Position numbers and translations under genes: made by a program
Assembly (NCBI GenBank): GCA_024232355.1
Contig: JAAEPW010000908.1
Span: forward strand, 1 to 48,471
Source of the DNA: Chloroflexota bacterium
GTDB lineage: Bacteria; Chloroflexota; Anaerolineae; B4-G1
DNA: 48,471 nt
Direction: 5' to 3'
Shown here: one piece after another, positions 34,881 to 41,764 of the stretch
How positions within the stretch are numbered: the stretch's first letter is position 1
Layout of the letters: every line of letters starts with the position of its first letter
Notes under the pieces: generated by a model
What the model saw: the letters and a program-made list of their open reading frames with translations, nothing else
What the model was told of the DNA's origin: nothing
The model's database searches: none

Positions 34881-34920
34881 ATAGCAGCGAGTACACGACT
34901 ACAGACATACTCGCTGCTAT
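34881..34920. repeat. Perfect 13-bp inverted repeat
   Basis: ATAGCAGCGAGTA (34881-34893) and TACTCGCTGCTAT (34908-34920) form a perfect stem with a 14-base loop. No T-run follows on either strand, so it is not a standard terminator. It lies between the tRNA-like element and the protease gene and may be a processing stem or a protein-binding site. A 23-codon frame on the minus strand (34908-34837) runs through it and overlaps the protease start; I do not regard that frame as established. Confidence 0.7.
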
Positions 34921-34938
34921 AAGAATTGGTTCAGTAAT

Positions 34939-35024
34939 GTGCGACATTGGGACTCGAACCCAAATCGATTTCTATTGGCCAGCGGATTGCTCTGCTATCC
35001 CTCATCGTCGTACCCTGGTCGCAC
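34939..35024 (-). tRNA. tRNA-like element, possibly degenerate
   Basis: On the minus strand a 7-bp acceptor-type stem closes the ends (GTGCGAC with GTCGCAC). A standard T arm is seen next to the 3' side: stem TTGGG, loop TTCGAGT, stem CCCAA. Total length is about 85 bases, which would suit a long-arm tRNA. I could not build a convincing anticodon arm with a U before the anticodon, nor a normal D arm, and no CCA is encoded. It may be a decayed or unusual tRNA, or a tRNA mimic. Confidence 0.4.
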
Positions 35025-35037
35025 GTAGTTAGTTCGA

Positions 35038-35154
35038 TCATCTCACCACAATGTCCACCTTGCTCAGGAGTACAGTAAAGATGTACACCCAGAGTGCTGC
35101 TGTCAATACCCTTTCCGCGATCTTACATAGTACGAGCTTGCTCTCAGTAGACAT
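35038..35154 (-). CDS. Tiny membrane protein (38 aa)
   Basis: The ATG overlaps the upstream stop as TGATG. The product has a charged start (MSTESKLVLCKIAER) and a hydrophobic segment (VLTAALWVYIFTVLL), so it is probably a single-pass membrane peptide. The coupled start makes it likely to be translated. The function is unknown. Confidence 0.55.
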   Translation of the reverse strand: MSTESKLVLCKIAERVLTAALWVYIFTVLLSKVDIVVR

Positions 35155-35324
35155 CACTTGGCGTCCGGTTGGAACTTCGCCACTGCCCGCTCCAGCTTGG
35201 CTTTGATCGGCGTGACGTACTCGTCGATGTTTTTCACTGCGACGTTAACCTCGCCAAACGCCTGGACGAGGACCGCGAGTTCCTGTTCGGTCAGCTTGAG
35301 TAGTACTGTCTTCTGCTTTTCCAT
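35154..35324 (-). CDS. Small helical hypothetical protein (56 aa)
   Basis: The product, starting MEKQKTVLLKLTEQELAVLV, is an amphipathic helical protein. AGGGGAAC precedes the ATG, and its stop is joined to the next tiny membrane gene. It was found by reading the strand directly because it is short. Phage proteins of this size near the terminase are common, and no specific role can be assigned. Confidence 0.6.
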   Translation of the reverse strand: MEKQKTVLLKLTEQELAVLVQAFGEVNVAVKNIDEYVTPIKAKLERAVAKFQPDAK

Positions 35325-35346
35325 TCTTGTTCCCCTGTTACTTAGG

Positions 35347-35631
35347 TTAACCGACTATGTCGACGACGGCAGTTTGTGCGGTTATAATAAGGCGCCCCAA
35401 CGCGGCAAACTCTACCCTCCAGGCATTCCGTGCGGACTGTGGCACCGGAATGTCCTGTCCCAGGTAGGGTAGGGTCGCTATATCATACGCCCGCTTCAGC
35501 TTCCCCTGCCTGTTCGCGGCCTTGTGGGTGAAGACGTTCGCCCAGTCTACTTTCTCCGAGTTTGTTAGCTCGGCGGTCTCGGCGGCGAGATCGGCGGTCG
35601 CTAATTCTTCTTCTGTTAGGTTAAAGGTCAT
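35347..35631 (-). CDS. Hypothetical protein (94 aa)
   Basis: This protein begins MTFNLTEEELATADLAAETA and is mainly helical, with a hydrophobic end (LGRLIITAQTAVVDIVG) that might touch a membrane or partner. It lies in the group of small genes between the distal structural genes and the protease. I recognise no family. Confidence 0.6.
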   Translation of the reverse strand: MTFNLTEEELATADLAAETAELTNSEKVDWANVFTHKAANRQGKLKRAYDIATLPYLGQDIPVPQSARNAWRVEFAALGRLIITAQTAVVDIVG

Positions 35632-35646
35632 TGTCTCGCTTTCTTA

Positions 35647-35709
35647 TTAGGAGGTCGAGCCAGCAACAGCAATTGCAAAAACGAGTGCTACAATAAGTCT
35701 GCGTTTCAT
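35647..35709 (-). CDS. Possible 20-aa hydrophobic peptide
   Basis: A frame MKRRLIVALVFAIAVAGSTS is preceded by AGGGGCC. It looks like a signal peptide or a membrane micropeptide with nothing after it. It could be a remnant of a longer secreted protein. Because it is so short, the call is tentative. Confidence 0.35.
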   Translation of the reverse strand: MKRRLIVALVFAIAVAGSTS

Positions 35710-35751
35710 AGTTTGGCCCCTATCAAGAAGTAGTTCGATAAACTTCCATCT

Positions 35752-36759
35752 TTAACTTGAGTGTGTCGCAAGGTCATAATAAAACACCGACAGTCGGACA
35801 ATGAACGAATCGCCTGTTACAGCGACTGGGGTATCTGCCCCATCCGTCACCGTTACGCCAAAAGACATTGCTGAGCCGCCTGTGCCGAAACAAGAAGTAT
35901 GCGTTCCGTCTCCGTCCTCGAACATAGTGAAGACCCCACTTGCCGCAACCGCTCCATTGTCAATTACGATGTCGGCATCACCTCCATCGATGCCAATGTT
36001 GAAATTTGACGGCCCTCCACCAGGAGCCTGATAAACCCTCACGGCTACACCCATAATGCTAGCACCAACAGGAATCTCCAGTGACGTAACAGCAGTACTC
36101 TCGGTTGCAGCAATAGTCACTAATTCGTAGCTCTCAACCAACGACAGAGAACAGCCTTTGGTCCCATTCTTCGTAATCTCTTTACTTCCGTGTACTACAA
36201 TACTACCGTCAAACCATGTGTCCCCATGCACCTTCAGCCGACCCGTCACCTCCAGGTCGTCGTTCGTCGGAGTGTCGAGGTCGGGCGTTTCTGCGTCACC
36301 GACGACATTGGGAACGCCCTTGAGGATAACCGAGCCGGTGGTGTCGGGCGTAAGGGTGATGTCTTTTGCATTCCCAGTAGTAAATTGGAGATCACCCGTG
36401 TCTGAATGAAGCTGGAGACCGCTGGCTGCCCCAGTAAAATAACCCGTAAGCGTCGATGCTGTCTTGAACTCAATCCAACGGGTATCAGCATCATCTTTTC
36501 TGAGTTCCACCACGGTAGAGCCAGCTATCCAATTACTCCCATCAGCCTCCACTCGAAGGACTGTTACACCGCTCGCACTGCCCGGAGTACTTTTAATAAG
36601 GACAACCTCCCCACTCGTACTGTTGTCCTGAATCGCCAGGGCCGAGGCGGTGGGGACCGCTGCTCCCTGGGGGCTGACCTTGAGAGGTGTCTCGGTGGAG
36701 CCGAGTGTGATCCCGCCACCGCTGCTAAAGTCGAGCCTGCTCCGCCCAAAAAGTCCCAT
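35752..36759 (-). CDS. Fibre-like or surface virion protein
   Basis: This 335-residue protein has a beta-rich, low-cysteine sequence with fibre-type stretches such as VHGDTWFDGSIVVHGS and TGNAKDITLTPDTTGSVI, plus a distal domain (IPVGASIMGVAVRVYQAPGG). It is the second gene of the virion operon. The base composition of the distal part is more AT-rich than that of the operon core, as for the tail fibre. It is probably a fibre or spike component. Confidence 0.6.
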   Translation of the reverse strand: MGLFGRSRLDFSSGGGITLGSTETPLKVSPQGAAVPTASALAIQDNSTSGEVVLIKSTPGSASGVTVLRVEADGSNWIAGSTVVELRKDDADTRWIEFKTASTLTGYFTGAASGLQLHSDTGDLQFTTGNAKDITLTPDTTGSVILKGVPNVVGDAETPDLDTPTNDDLEVTGRLKVHGDTWFDGSIVVHGSKEITKNGTKGCSLSLVESYELVTIAATESTAVTSLEIPVGASIMGVAVRVYQAPGGGPSNFNIGIDGGDADIVIDNGAVAASGVFTMFEDGDGTHTSCFGTGGSAMSFGVTVTDGADTPVAVTGDSFIVRLSVFYYDLATHSS

Positions 36760-36797
36760 GTTCTGTTCTCCTCGTGTGCCGCCACTGGGGCGGTCGG

Positions 36798-37289
36798 TTA
36801 TCCGGCGATCCCTGAGTACTCAGCCACGACTGTTCCGGTGTGGGTCGTTGGTACGAGGGCGAAGCTCTTGTATCCGCAGCGGTCGAAGGCGACTCTTGCG
36901 ATGTAGTCGTCAGCGGCGGAGAGGAGGCCGAGTTGCTTGAGCCATTTTTCCTCGGTGATTGCAATCGTGTCGACGTACAGATTGGTCGCTGATGCCCGCT
37001 GCTGGGTCCCCACGGTGCATGTGAGCGTCGCCACGCGGTCGAAGTCGTCGCCCTGGCCCCGGGCGGCAAGCAGATCGAAGACGAGGCTATCGGCGTCGGT
37101 GGTGCCCGAGAACCGGAGTTCTATGCCTTTGTGCATGGCATCGGGCTCGAAGATCTGAACCCCTGCCAGGGCCTGGAGGTCCTCGTACTTCCGGGCGGCT
37201 ACGCCTGGGGTCGTTACCGCAGCGGTCATGGTGGTGAGGGCCGTCCAGCCCGGGAAGTTATCGATGCTGACCGCGTTGCTGGTACCCAT
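36798..37289 (-). CDS. Putative virion protein (163 aa)
   Basis: This first gene of the minus-strand operon follows TTAGGAGCGGAT. The product begins MGTSNAVSIDNFPGW and has a beta pattern (GIELRFSGTTDADSLVFDLL, TLTCTVGTQQRASATNLYVD). It is probably a small particle protein, perhaps decorating head or tail. I recognise no family. Confidence 0.5.
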   Translation of the reverse strand: MGTSNAVSIDNFPGWTALTTMTAAVTTPGVAARKYEDLQALAGVQIFEPDAMHKGIELRFSGTTDADSLVFDLLAARGQGDDFDRVATLTCTVGTQQRASATNLYVDTIAITEEKWLKQLGLLSAADDYIARVAFDRCGYKSFALVPTTHTGTVVAEYSGIAG

Positions 37290-37681
37290 ATATCCGCTCC
37301 TAACGTACTCATACCGGGTTCTTTTTCGTAGGTCTTCTCCGTATTACCGCTGCGGATGTTGCTGTATTGGGCGATTCTGGGAAAAAAGTTGCAGTTTTTA
37401 TGGTATTCCGGACCTTTTGGGTCGGGTTTGTGAATTTTGATATATTGTATTTTTGGGGTATTGGGTCCCCCGGGCTGCGGGGGCGAAAGACCTATGCGGG
37501 GGTGGGTGTTCTGGGATTTTTTTGGTGTGTCGCGGCCATCCCCCTCGGGTCCCATCTAGCCAGAGGCCACGATTCGATAGGTGTCCCCCCACCCCACAGC
37601 AAAAAGAAAAAACACTTGCACTCTGCCCAATCGTGTGTTATACTATGGGTGTCGGGATGATCCGGCATCGGGGGACACACG
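37290..37681. promoter_or_regulatory. Divergent intergenic regulatory region
   Basis: This 392-base gap separates the two operons, which run away from it in both directions. It contains a strong plus-strand promoter (described separately). It also has runs of G (GGGGG near 37479-37483 and 37498-37502) that might form a four-stranded structure, a T-run near 37511, and an AT-rich stretch at about 37380-37460. No good minus-strand promoter could be seen by eye, although one must serve the virion operon. It is a probable control switch between early and late genes. Confidence 0.7.
37616..37644 (+). promoter_or_regulatory. Sigma70-like early promoter P1
   Basis: TTGCAC (37616-37621), a 17-base spacer and TATACT (37639-37644) match a host sigma70 promoter. 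An A-rich tract (AAAAAGAAAAAA, just upstream) may act as an UP element. It faces the small zinc-ribbon gene at 37682, the first gene of the plus block. Confidence 0.8.
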
Positions 37682-37834
37682 ATGGAAAGCCTTATTGAGT
37701 ACAACCGACGTATCAGGCATGACTTGCAATCTCGGCGCAGAACCGCAGCTAAAGACCATAAGTGTATGGATTGTGGGGCTATGCTCAGGAGTGCAACAGA
37801 CCATTATGAAGGTAAGTGTACAATGTGTAGATAG
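37682..37834 (+). CDS. Small zinc-ribbon protein (50 aa), first early gene
   Basis: This 50-residue protein has an Arg-rich helix (RRIRHDLQSRRR) followed by CMDC and CTMC pairs, a small zinc ribbon. It follows promoter P1 by about 38 bases and is the first gene transcribed from it. Early phage proteins of this type often bind nucleic acid or host polymerase, but its role is unknown. Confidence 0.65.
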   Translation: MESLIEYNRRIRHDLQSRRRTAAKDHKCMDCGAMLRSATDHYEGKCTMCR

Positions 37835-37867
37835 ATCGGCTGTTGGACGAATTGGGAGGACAGCACG

Positions 37868-37945
37868 ATGACATGGCTATGGACACACGTGATCGACCGC
37901 GAAGTCGTACTGATTGCAGCATTCGCATACGCCGCACTTTGTTAA
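37868..37945 (+). CDS. Tiny hydrophobic peptide (25 aa)
   Basis: GGGAGGA lies nine bases before the ATG. The peptide, MTWLWTHVIDREVVLIAAFA and five more residues, could be a membrane micropeptide. Good translation signals between two convincing genes support it, but its size makes the call uncertain. Confidence 0.45.
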   Translation: MTWLWTHVIDREVVLIAAFAYAALC

Positions 37946-37956
37946 GGGGATAGACG

Positions 37957-38199
37957 ATGAAACCGTATAACGGACATCGCAGCTGGAACGCTTGGAACGT
38001 GGCACTGTGGATCGCAAACGACGAACCCATCTATCGCTTTGCTTTGGAGTGCCTAAATAAACCGCGAGTCAATCGCAACAAGCGGGGCATCTCGTACGCC
38101 ACGAACCTGTTTATGGCCGCCTTTGGGGGTGAGAAAACACCGGACGGGGCAGTCTACAACCGCACGTGCGTGCGGGAAGCACTTGCCGGGCTACTGTAG
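37957..38199 (+). CDS. Conserved small phage protein (NGHRSWNAWNV type)
   Basis: This 80-residue protein starts with NGHRSWNAWNVALWIANDEP, a signature I recognise from small conserved phage proteins whose role is unknown. AAGGGGATAG precedes the ATG. A strong terminator follows the stop, so this is the last gene of a short early transcript. Confidence 0.75.
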   Translation: MKPYNGHRSWNAWNVALWIANDEPIYRFALECLNKPRVNRNKRGISYATNLFMAAFGGEKTPDGAVYNRTCVREALAGLL

Positions 38200-38208
38200 G
38201 GCCCGGGG

Positions 38209-38234
38209 AAGGACGGTTTCGGCCGTCCTTTTTT
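38209..38234 (+). terminator. Rho-independent terminator
   Basis: AAGGACGG (38209-38216), loop TTTCGG and CCGTCCTT (38223-38230) form a perfect 8-bp stem, with a T-run after it. It lies ten bases past a stop codon and ends the first early unit. Confidence 0.9.
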
Positions 38235-38363
38235 ATTGGATTCTGGCGTGTTACGCGTTCGCAAATGGGTTAATGGGGGGCGGGTTTGCGTCCGTCCTTT
38301 TTGTTGTTGTTATTGGACGTCGGTAGCACGAGTTGGTCCAGAAGTAACACCACCGAACCGAAA

Positions 38364-38381
38364 CTACTACATTTGTAGTAG
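38364..38381. repeat. Perfect palindrome, operator-like
   Basis: CTACTAC, spacer ATTT and GTAGTAG form a perfect dyad. It has no T-run and lies in a noncoding region, so a dimeric DNA-binding protein is a possible partner. Confidence 0.6.
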
Positions 38382-38387
38382 CAACCC

Positions 38388-38429
38388 CCTTACTCCGAGT
38401 TATCCGGACTTTTCTCCGACCTTACTCCG
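38388..38429. repeat. Iteron-like direct repeats
   Basis: CCTTACTCCG occurs at 38388-38397 and 38420-38429, start to start 32 bases, about three helical turns. A partial copy TTCTCCG lies between them. The same-face spacing suits cooperative protein binding, as at an origin or operator. Confidence 0.5.
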
Positions 38430-38569
38430 TCCATTGTCACCTGGGGTGAAGTAAAGAACCAGCCCCCACAACCCAGAAACCCACATTTACTCTATCCTCC
38501 CTACCTTTTCTTTTTACAACAATCGGAAAAAAGAAAATAGTAGAGAATTATAACACCCGTACAATACGC

Positions 38570-38575
38570 TATAAT
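38570..38575 (+). promoter_or_regulatory. Possible -10 box before the HNH gene
   Basis: TATAAT matches the sigma70 -10 consensus. Upstream at the right distance is only a weak TTATAA, so this is a tentative promoter for the genes from 38799. Confidence 0.3.
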
Positions 38576-38620
38576 CTTACAACTTACACTCATGGCACGG
38601 CCCCAGAAATCCCACAGCTC

Positions 38621-38773
38621 GTGGAAATAGATTCAAAACCCAAAAGGTTGAGTAATCGCCCTCACGGTATCAAAAACGCGGAAAAACTACTCGACCGCCT
38701 CAACCGTAAACTACCGACAACAACAACCGTAGCGTACTATTGGAGGGGCCCATCCCCACTAACTAGGTTATAA
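38621..38773 (+). CDS. Doubtful small gene (50 aa)
   Basis: A GTG-started frame encodes a basic peptide including PKRLSNRPHGIKNAEKLL and ends at TAA 38771. It looks like a protein (mixed composition, Arg/Lys-rich helix), and the open frame goes on upstream without any start codon. No ribosome site lies before the GTG. It may be a fragment of a lost gene. Confidence 0.25.
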   Translation: MEIDSKPKRLSNRPHGIKNAEKLLDRLNRKLPTTTTVAYYWRGPSPLTRL

Positions 38774-38798
38774 GACCAATAGAGAGGAGCAAAAACCC

Positions 38799-39509
38799 AT
38801 GAAATACACACAAATACCGGGCTGTCCCCGATACCACGCCACGCCCGATGGGCACATCTGGCGAAGACACGAAGAATCCTTCCGGCCCCTAAAAACCAGC
38901 CCCAAAGGCAGTATCATCCTGTCCAACCGCACCAACGAACCACACGCCTACCAAGTATCGCACCTGATACTCCGCACGTTCAAGGATAAATGGGTCGGGG
39001 CAGGCCAGGGAGTGCGACACCTGGACGGTGACCGTACGAACAACAGCGTGGATAACCTCGAGATCATTGTGGCGAAGCGGCCGATCCCACCCGTGCCAAC
39101 ATTATCTCAGGAAGAGGAGGAAGCCCTCAGAGAGCTCGAGGGTTGCCACCCGTACTTCGCAAACCCCAACGGCGATATCTATCGCTGGTGGGCCAACCCG
39201 GGCGTCTATCGGCCGGTCAAGGTGAGCCCCGACGGTTATGTCGCTATGCACATTCAGGGCAGCCCCTTAAGCCGATCCGTAGGGGCCCTGATGTTGCGGA
39301 CGTTTATAGGCGAGCCAGGGTACAAGCAACACGCGTACCACATCAATGGGGACCGGGGCGATAATTCCCTTGGTAACCTACGATGGTCTCGCGACCGCCT
39401 CACAAGGGCCCGGCGTCGCCCATCCTACCTATCCGCCCCGCGCCATCCTGACGCCACGCAGCCTATCCCGCCCGTCCCGATCGTCCCAGCACAAACACCA
39501 CAATCTTGA
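38799..39509 (+). CDS. HNH-family protein with two tandem domains
   Basis: This 236-residue protein has two similar halves. Each has a NUMOD4-like start (IPGCPRYHATPDGHIWR; LEGCHPYFANPNGDIYRW) and an HNH core: RHLDGDRTNNSVDNLE at 73-88, HINGDRGDNSLGNL at 181-194. HNH proteins with NUMOD4 parts are usually homing endonucleases. The duplication within one chain is unusual and may allow one chain to work like a dimer. AGAGAGGAGC precedes the ATG. A proline-rich tail ends the protein. Confidence 0.85.
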   Translation: MKYTQIPGCPRYHATPDGHIWRRHEESFRPLKTSPKGSIILSNRTNEPHAYQVSHLILRTFKDKWVGAGQGVRHLDGDRTNNSVDNLEIIVAKRPIPPVPTLSQEEEEALRELEGCHPYFANPNGDIYRWWANPGVYRPVKVSPDGYVAMHIQGSPLSRSVGALMLRTFIGEPGYKQHAYHINGDRGDNSLGNLRWSRDRLTRARRRPSYLSAPRHPDATQPIPPVPIVPAQTPQS

Positions 39510-39515
39510 AACTTT
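39499..39515 (+). repeat. 17-base direct repeat, copy 1
   Basis: CACAATCTTGAAACTTT occurs here and again at 39854-39870, each time just past a stop codon region and before the next gene. It includes the end of the HNH gene. It may be a shared regulatory site or a sign of local duplication. Confidence 0.7.
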
Positions 39516-39528
39516 GGAGAGCATAACC

Positions 39529-39843
39529 ATGCGTTTCAACATAGGTTACGACCACTACGACACCAAGGACCTAACCCCGATCTACACGGGTCGCGTTGTT
39601 GTCGGCAACAACACACATATCACTGGCGTGTGGGCATACCACCACAGCCTATCACCGTCCCTGATAGTCTTTGTGCGTCGCAGGGCGGCCGGACACACCC
39701 ACTGGCACAAGATCACGACACAAGCGGGTATGGACAGCCTGATAGCCACCATGGGCCTCACAAAGGCCGCCCCGGCCTTACGTGCGATCCGCAACGGGAT
39801 GACATCGGTATCAGGCTGGACACCTAAGCCCCAGCCCACATAA
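39529..39843 (+). CDS. Hypothetical protein (104 aa)
   Basis: The product begins MRFNIGYDHYDTKDLTPIYT and has a mixed alpha/beta pattern with a helical C-terminus. TTGGAGAGC gives a ribosome site for ATG 39529, so I prefer it to the longer frame that begins inside the HNH gene. I do not recognise the family. Confidence 0.6.
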   Translation: MRFNIGYDHYDTKDLTPIYTGRVVVGNNTHITGVWAYHHSLSPSLIVFVRRRAAGHTHWHKITTQAGMDSLIATMGLTKAAPALRAIRNGMTSVSGWTPKPQPT

Positions 39844-39853
39844 ACACAAATAT

Positions 39854-39870
39854 CACAATCTTGAAACTTT
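39854..39870 (+). repeat. 17-base direct repeat, copy 2
   Basis: This is identical to 39499-39515. It lies immediately upstream of promoter P2, so the shared sequence could bind a regulator or be part of an ancestral promoter region. Confidence 0.7.
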
Positions 39871-39874
39871 CTAC

Positions 39875-39903
39875 TTGCAATCCACCTATCTATCGGTTAT
39901 ACT
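39875..39903 (+). promoter_or_regulatory. Sigma70-like promoter P2
   Basis: TTGCAA (39875-39880), a 17-base spacer and TATACT (39898-39903) resemble P1 very closely. It serves the gene at 39945 and those after it. Confidence 0.8.
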
Positions 39904-39944
39904 CTAATCAGTAATCAACCATACGACTGTAGGAGGAAAGAACC

Positions 39945-40259
39945 ATGGAAACGAAACATACACCAGGACCGTGGGCAGGGCAAAAAACAGCGGGCCATGA
40001 GATACATAGTCAGAGCGCAGTCTACGATGAGGTAACAGGTGAGAGTATTGCAATTGTCTATGATGGAGAAGCCAACGCTAGACTCATCGCCGCTGCGCCG
40101 GATCTACTAGCGGCGTTAACGACTCTGGTCGCGTGGATGGATGATTCCGGCCTGTCACATACCCAGCCGGGAGGAAAAGGCGTGTTACGCTACGAAGGCA
40201 CAGAATACAACATCGTAACAAACGCTCGCGCCGCTATCGCCAAAGCAGAAGGAGAATGA
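39945..40259 (+). CDS. Conserved phage protein (HTPGPW...ANARLIAAAPDLL type)
   Basis: This 104-residue protein carries the markers KHTPGPWAG and GEANARLIAAAPDLLAALTT, seen in a very widespread small phage family of unknown function. AGGAGGAAAG before the ATG is a strong ribosome site, and promoter P2 lies 42 bases upstream. Confidence 0.85.
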   Translation: METKHTPGPWAGQKTAGHEIHSQSAVYDEVTGESIAIVYDGEANARLIAAAPDLLAALTTLVAWMDDSGLSHTQPGGKGVLRYEGTEYNIVTNARAAIAKAEGE

Positions 40260-40260
40260 C

Positions 40261-40911
40261 ATGGCAACAACATTGCATAAAACAGACCAGAAAAAGACCT
40301 ACCGTAAAGACTACACGGGAACCGATGGACGGCCGGAATGTATTATTGCCACTGTGCGGTATGGGGACGGTTGCGGGAATGGACATAACAGTTTTGCCAT
40401 AACCGCCAACGTCTACACAAGGGATCGATATCATGGTGAACCCACCACAATGCACAGTAGTGGCGTCAAGTTGTGGTGTGGTTCGGGCGGCTGCCTACAT
40501 GATGCTGTAGCAAAGCATTTCCCGAAATTAGCCCCACTAATCAAGTGGCATTTGTGCAGCACTGATGGCCCGATGCACTACATAGCGAATACAGTATACC
40601 ACGCCAAGGAGCAGGCGGTACACCAGGGCTGGGTTTATCGGAAATGGGGCGGCGGAAAGGGCTTCGAGCAGATCAAGGCAGAGTTTTACCCGCCGTCAGG
40701 TGTGTCATATAACACCTCTATAACCTACGAGCCAGACCCTAAGACAACGAAACCCAGGGACCTTGACGCGGCCCGTAGTTGCGCTGTGTGGCCCGAAGCG
40801 ACAGACGAAGAGTTGACGTCACCGGGGCTAAAAGAGCGCCTAGAGGAACGGCTTCCGGCGATGCTGGCGGCGTTCCAGGCCGATGTAGAATCACTGGGCT
40901 TTGTGTACTAA
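40261..40911 (+). CDS. Hypothetical phage protein (216 aa)
   Basis: This protein has a beta-rich N-terminal part (YRKDYTGTDGRPECIIATVR) with several histidines and cysteines (KLWCGSGGCLHDAV, KWHLCSTDGP), which may bind metal. A Lys/Pro linker is followed by a helical end. Similar hypothetical proteins are found in phage early regions. The function is unknown. The start is one base past the previous stop. Confidence 0.7.
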   Translation: MATTLHKTDQKKTYRKDYTGTDGRPECIIATVRYGDGCGNGHNSFAITANVYTRDRYHGEPTTMHSSGVKLWCGSGGCLHDAVAKHFPKLAPLIKWHLCSTDGPMHYIANTVYHAKEQAVHQGWVYRKWGGGKGFEQIKAEFYPPSGVSYNTSITYEPDPKTTKPRDLDAARSCAVWPEATDEELTSPGLKERLEERLPAMLAAFQADVESLGFVY

Positions 40912-40978
40912 CACTTGAATTGACCTACAGCGTATAGCCAAAGCAGTGTTTTACAACTGATTCTAGGAGGAAAGAACA

Positions 40979-41266
40979 ATGGAAACGCTACAGGACGAAC
41001 AACACTGGCAAGCACTAGCCGAACTACTATCCGCTCGGTCAAACGACATCTGCCGGGATAACGGCTGCAACGACGATGAGCACAATTGCGAATCATACGC
41101 GTATATCAGCCAGGGCGGGGTATTGCATGATGTGTGTCAATCCGACTATTGGTGTGGGTGGGGTAGTAGTGACGAAGAACGCTGCGGGCTGCTTGCGGCT
41201 ATCGCACTGCCGTTTCATGGCTCCGGCCTTGACCTGTCTGCGGCTGTGGAGGAAGACTGTAGCTAA
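40979..41266 (+). CDS. Cysteine-rich hypothetical protein (95 aa)
   Basis: The acidic product has eight or more Cys/His residues in CRDNGCNDDEHNC, VCQSDYWCGW and RCGLL, suggesting a metal-binding fold. AGGAGGAAAG precedes the ATG. No family is recognised. Confidence 0.6.
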   Translation: METLQDEQHWQALAELLSARSNDICRDNGCNDDEHNCESYAYISQGGVLHDVCQSDYWCGWGSSDEERCGLLAAIALPFHGSGLDLSAAVEEDCS

Positions 41267-41292
41267 CCCCGTAACAGAGTTTAGATGAGGAG

Positions 41293-41454
41293 ATGAGTAT
41301 GTTCATTGCAAAGATCGTGTGTACCTTTCTAACACTGTGGTTTGGTTCGTCAACCGTTGTGAATGCGGCAAGGGGCCATGAAGTTCCGGCATACCAACTG
41401 GGGGTTACGAGTGCGGCGTTAACGGGTTTCATTGCGCTACAGTGGCTACTGTAG
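41293..41454 (+). CDS. Small two-segment membrane protein (53 aa)
   Basis: This short gene has ATGAGGAG before its ATG. The product has two hydrophobic segments (IVCTFLTLWFGSSTVV and LGVTSAALTGFIALQW) with a short polar loop. It is probably an inner-membrane protein. It is one of several tiny membrane proteins of this genome; the role is unknown. Confidence 0.65.
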   Translation: MSMFIAKIVCTFLTLWFGSSTVVNAARGHEVPAYQLGVTSAALTGFIALQWLL

Positions 41455-41520
41455 ATCCGTACCGGCGCGGCGTGCCACGAACACGCCCTGCCAGTATTGA
41501 CCTATTTGAAAGGGGACACA

Positions 41521-41700
41521 ATGAGGAAGTTCAGTAAAGTGGTACAGGGTGACGACAATGCGTACTGGGTGGCGACGGACCTCGTCCATGAGAGCCAGTG
41601 GTTCGAGTTCGAGCCCTTGCCGGATGGCGCGTATGAGTTCACCGTCAAGGGGGAAAATGAGCAGTTATTGGGGCGTATCATCGTCAACAACATGTGTTGA
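41521..41700 (+). CDS. Hypothetical acidic protein (59 aa)
   Basis: The product starts MRKFSKVVQGDDNAYWVATD and looks like a small beta domain. AAGGGGAC gives the start at 41521 rather than the longer frame from 41497. The first 20 bases around its start are repeated at 41705-41724 (see the next entry). No family is recognised. Confidence 0.6.
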   Translation: MRKFSKVVQGDDNAYWVATDLVHESQWFEFEPLPDGAYEFTVKGENEQLLGRIIVNNMC

Positions 41701-41707
41701 CGCTACA

Positions 41708-41764
41708 ATGAGGAAGTTCAGTAAGATTGAAGAATTGTGGTCATTAGTTCCAATTAGGGGTTGA
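41708..41764 (+). pseudogene. Truncated duplicate gene start (18-aa frame)
   Basis: The frame begins MRKFSKIEELWSLVPIRG and then stops. Twenty bases at 41705-41724 repeat 41518-41537 exactly, so it looks like a copied and broken gene start. It ends inside the -35 box of promoter P3. Translation of a short peptide remains possible. Confidence 0.5.

Larger units (their letters stand above)
38235..38798. other. 564-base, mostly noncoding control region
   Basis: This region between the early terminator and the double-HNH gene is AT-richer than most of the genome. It has a perfect palindrome (38364-38381), a 10-base direct repeat spaced by 32 bases (38388-38429) and a TATAAT at 38570-38575. A weak reading frame at 38621-38773 lacks a ribosome site. 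The repeats could be an operator or a replication origin. Confidence 0.6.

Noticed and set aside
37367..37660. Plus-strand frame of 97 codons in the divergent gap
   Set aside because: It crosses promoter P1 and G-rich control sequence, has no ribosome site and an unlikely composition.
38236..38454. Frame of 72 codons after the early terminator
   Set aside because: It starts within the terminator tail, covers the palindrome and repeats, and lacks a ribosome site.
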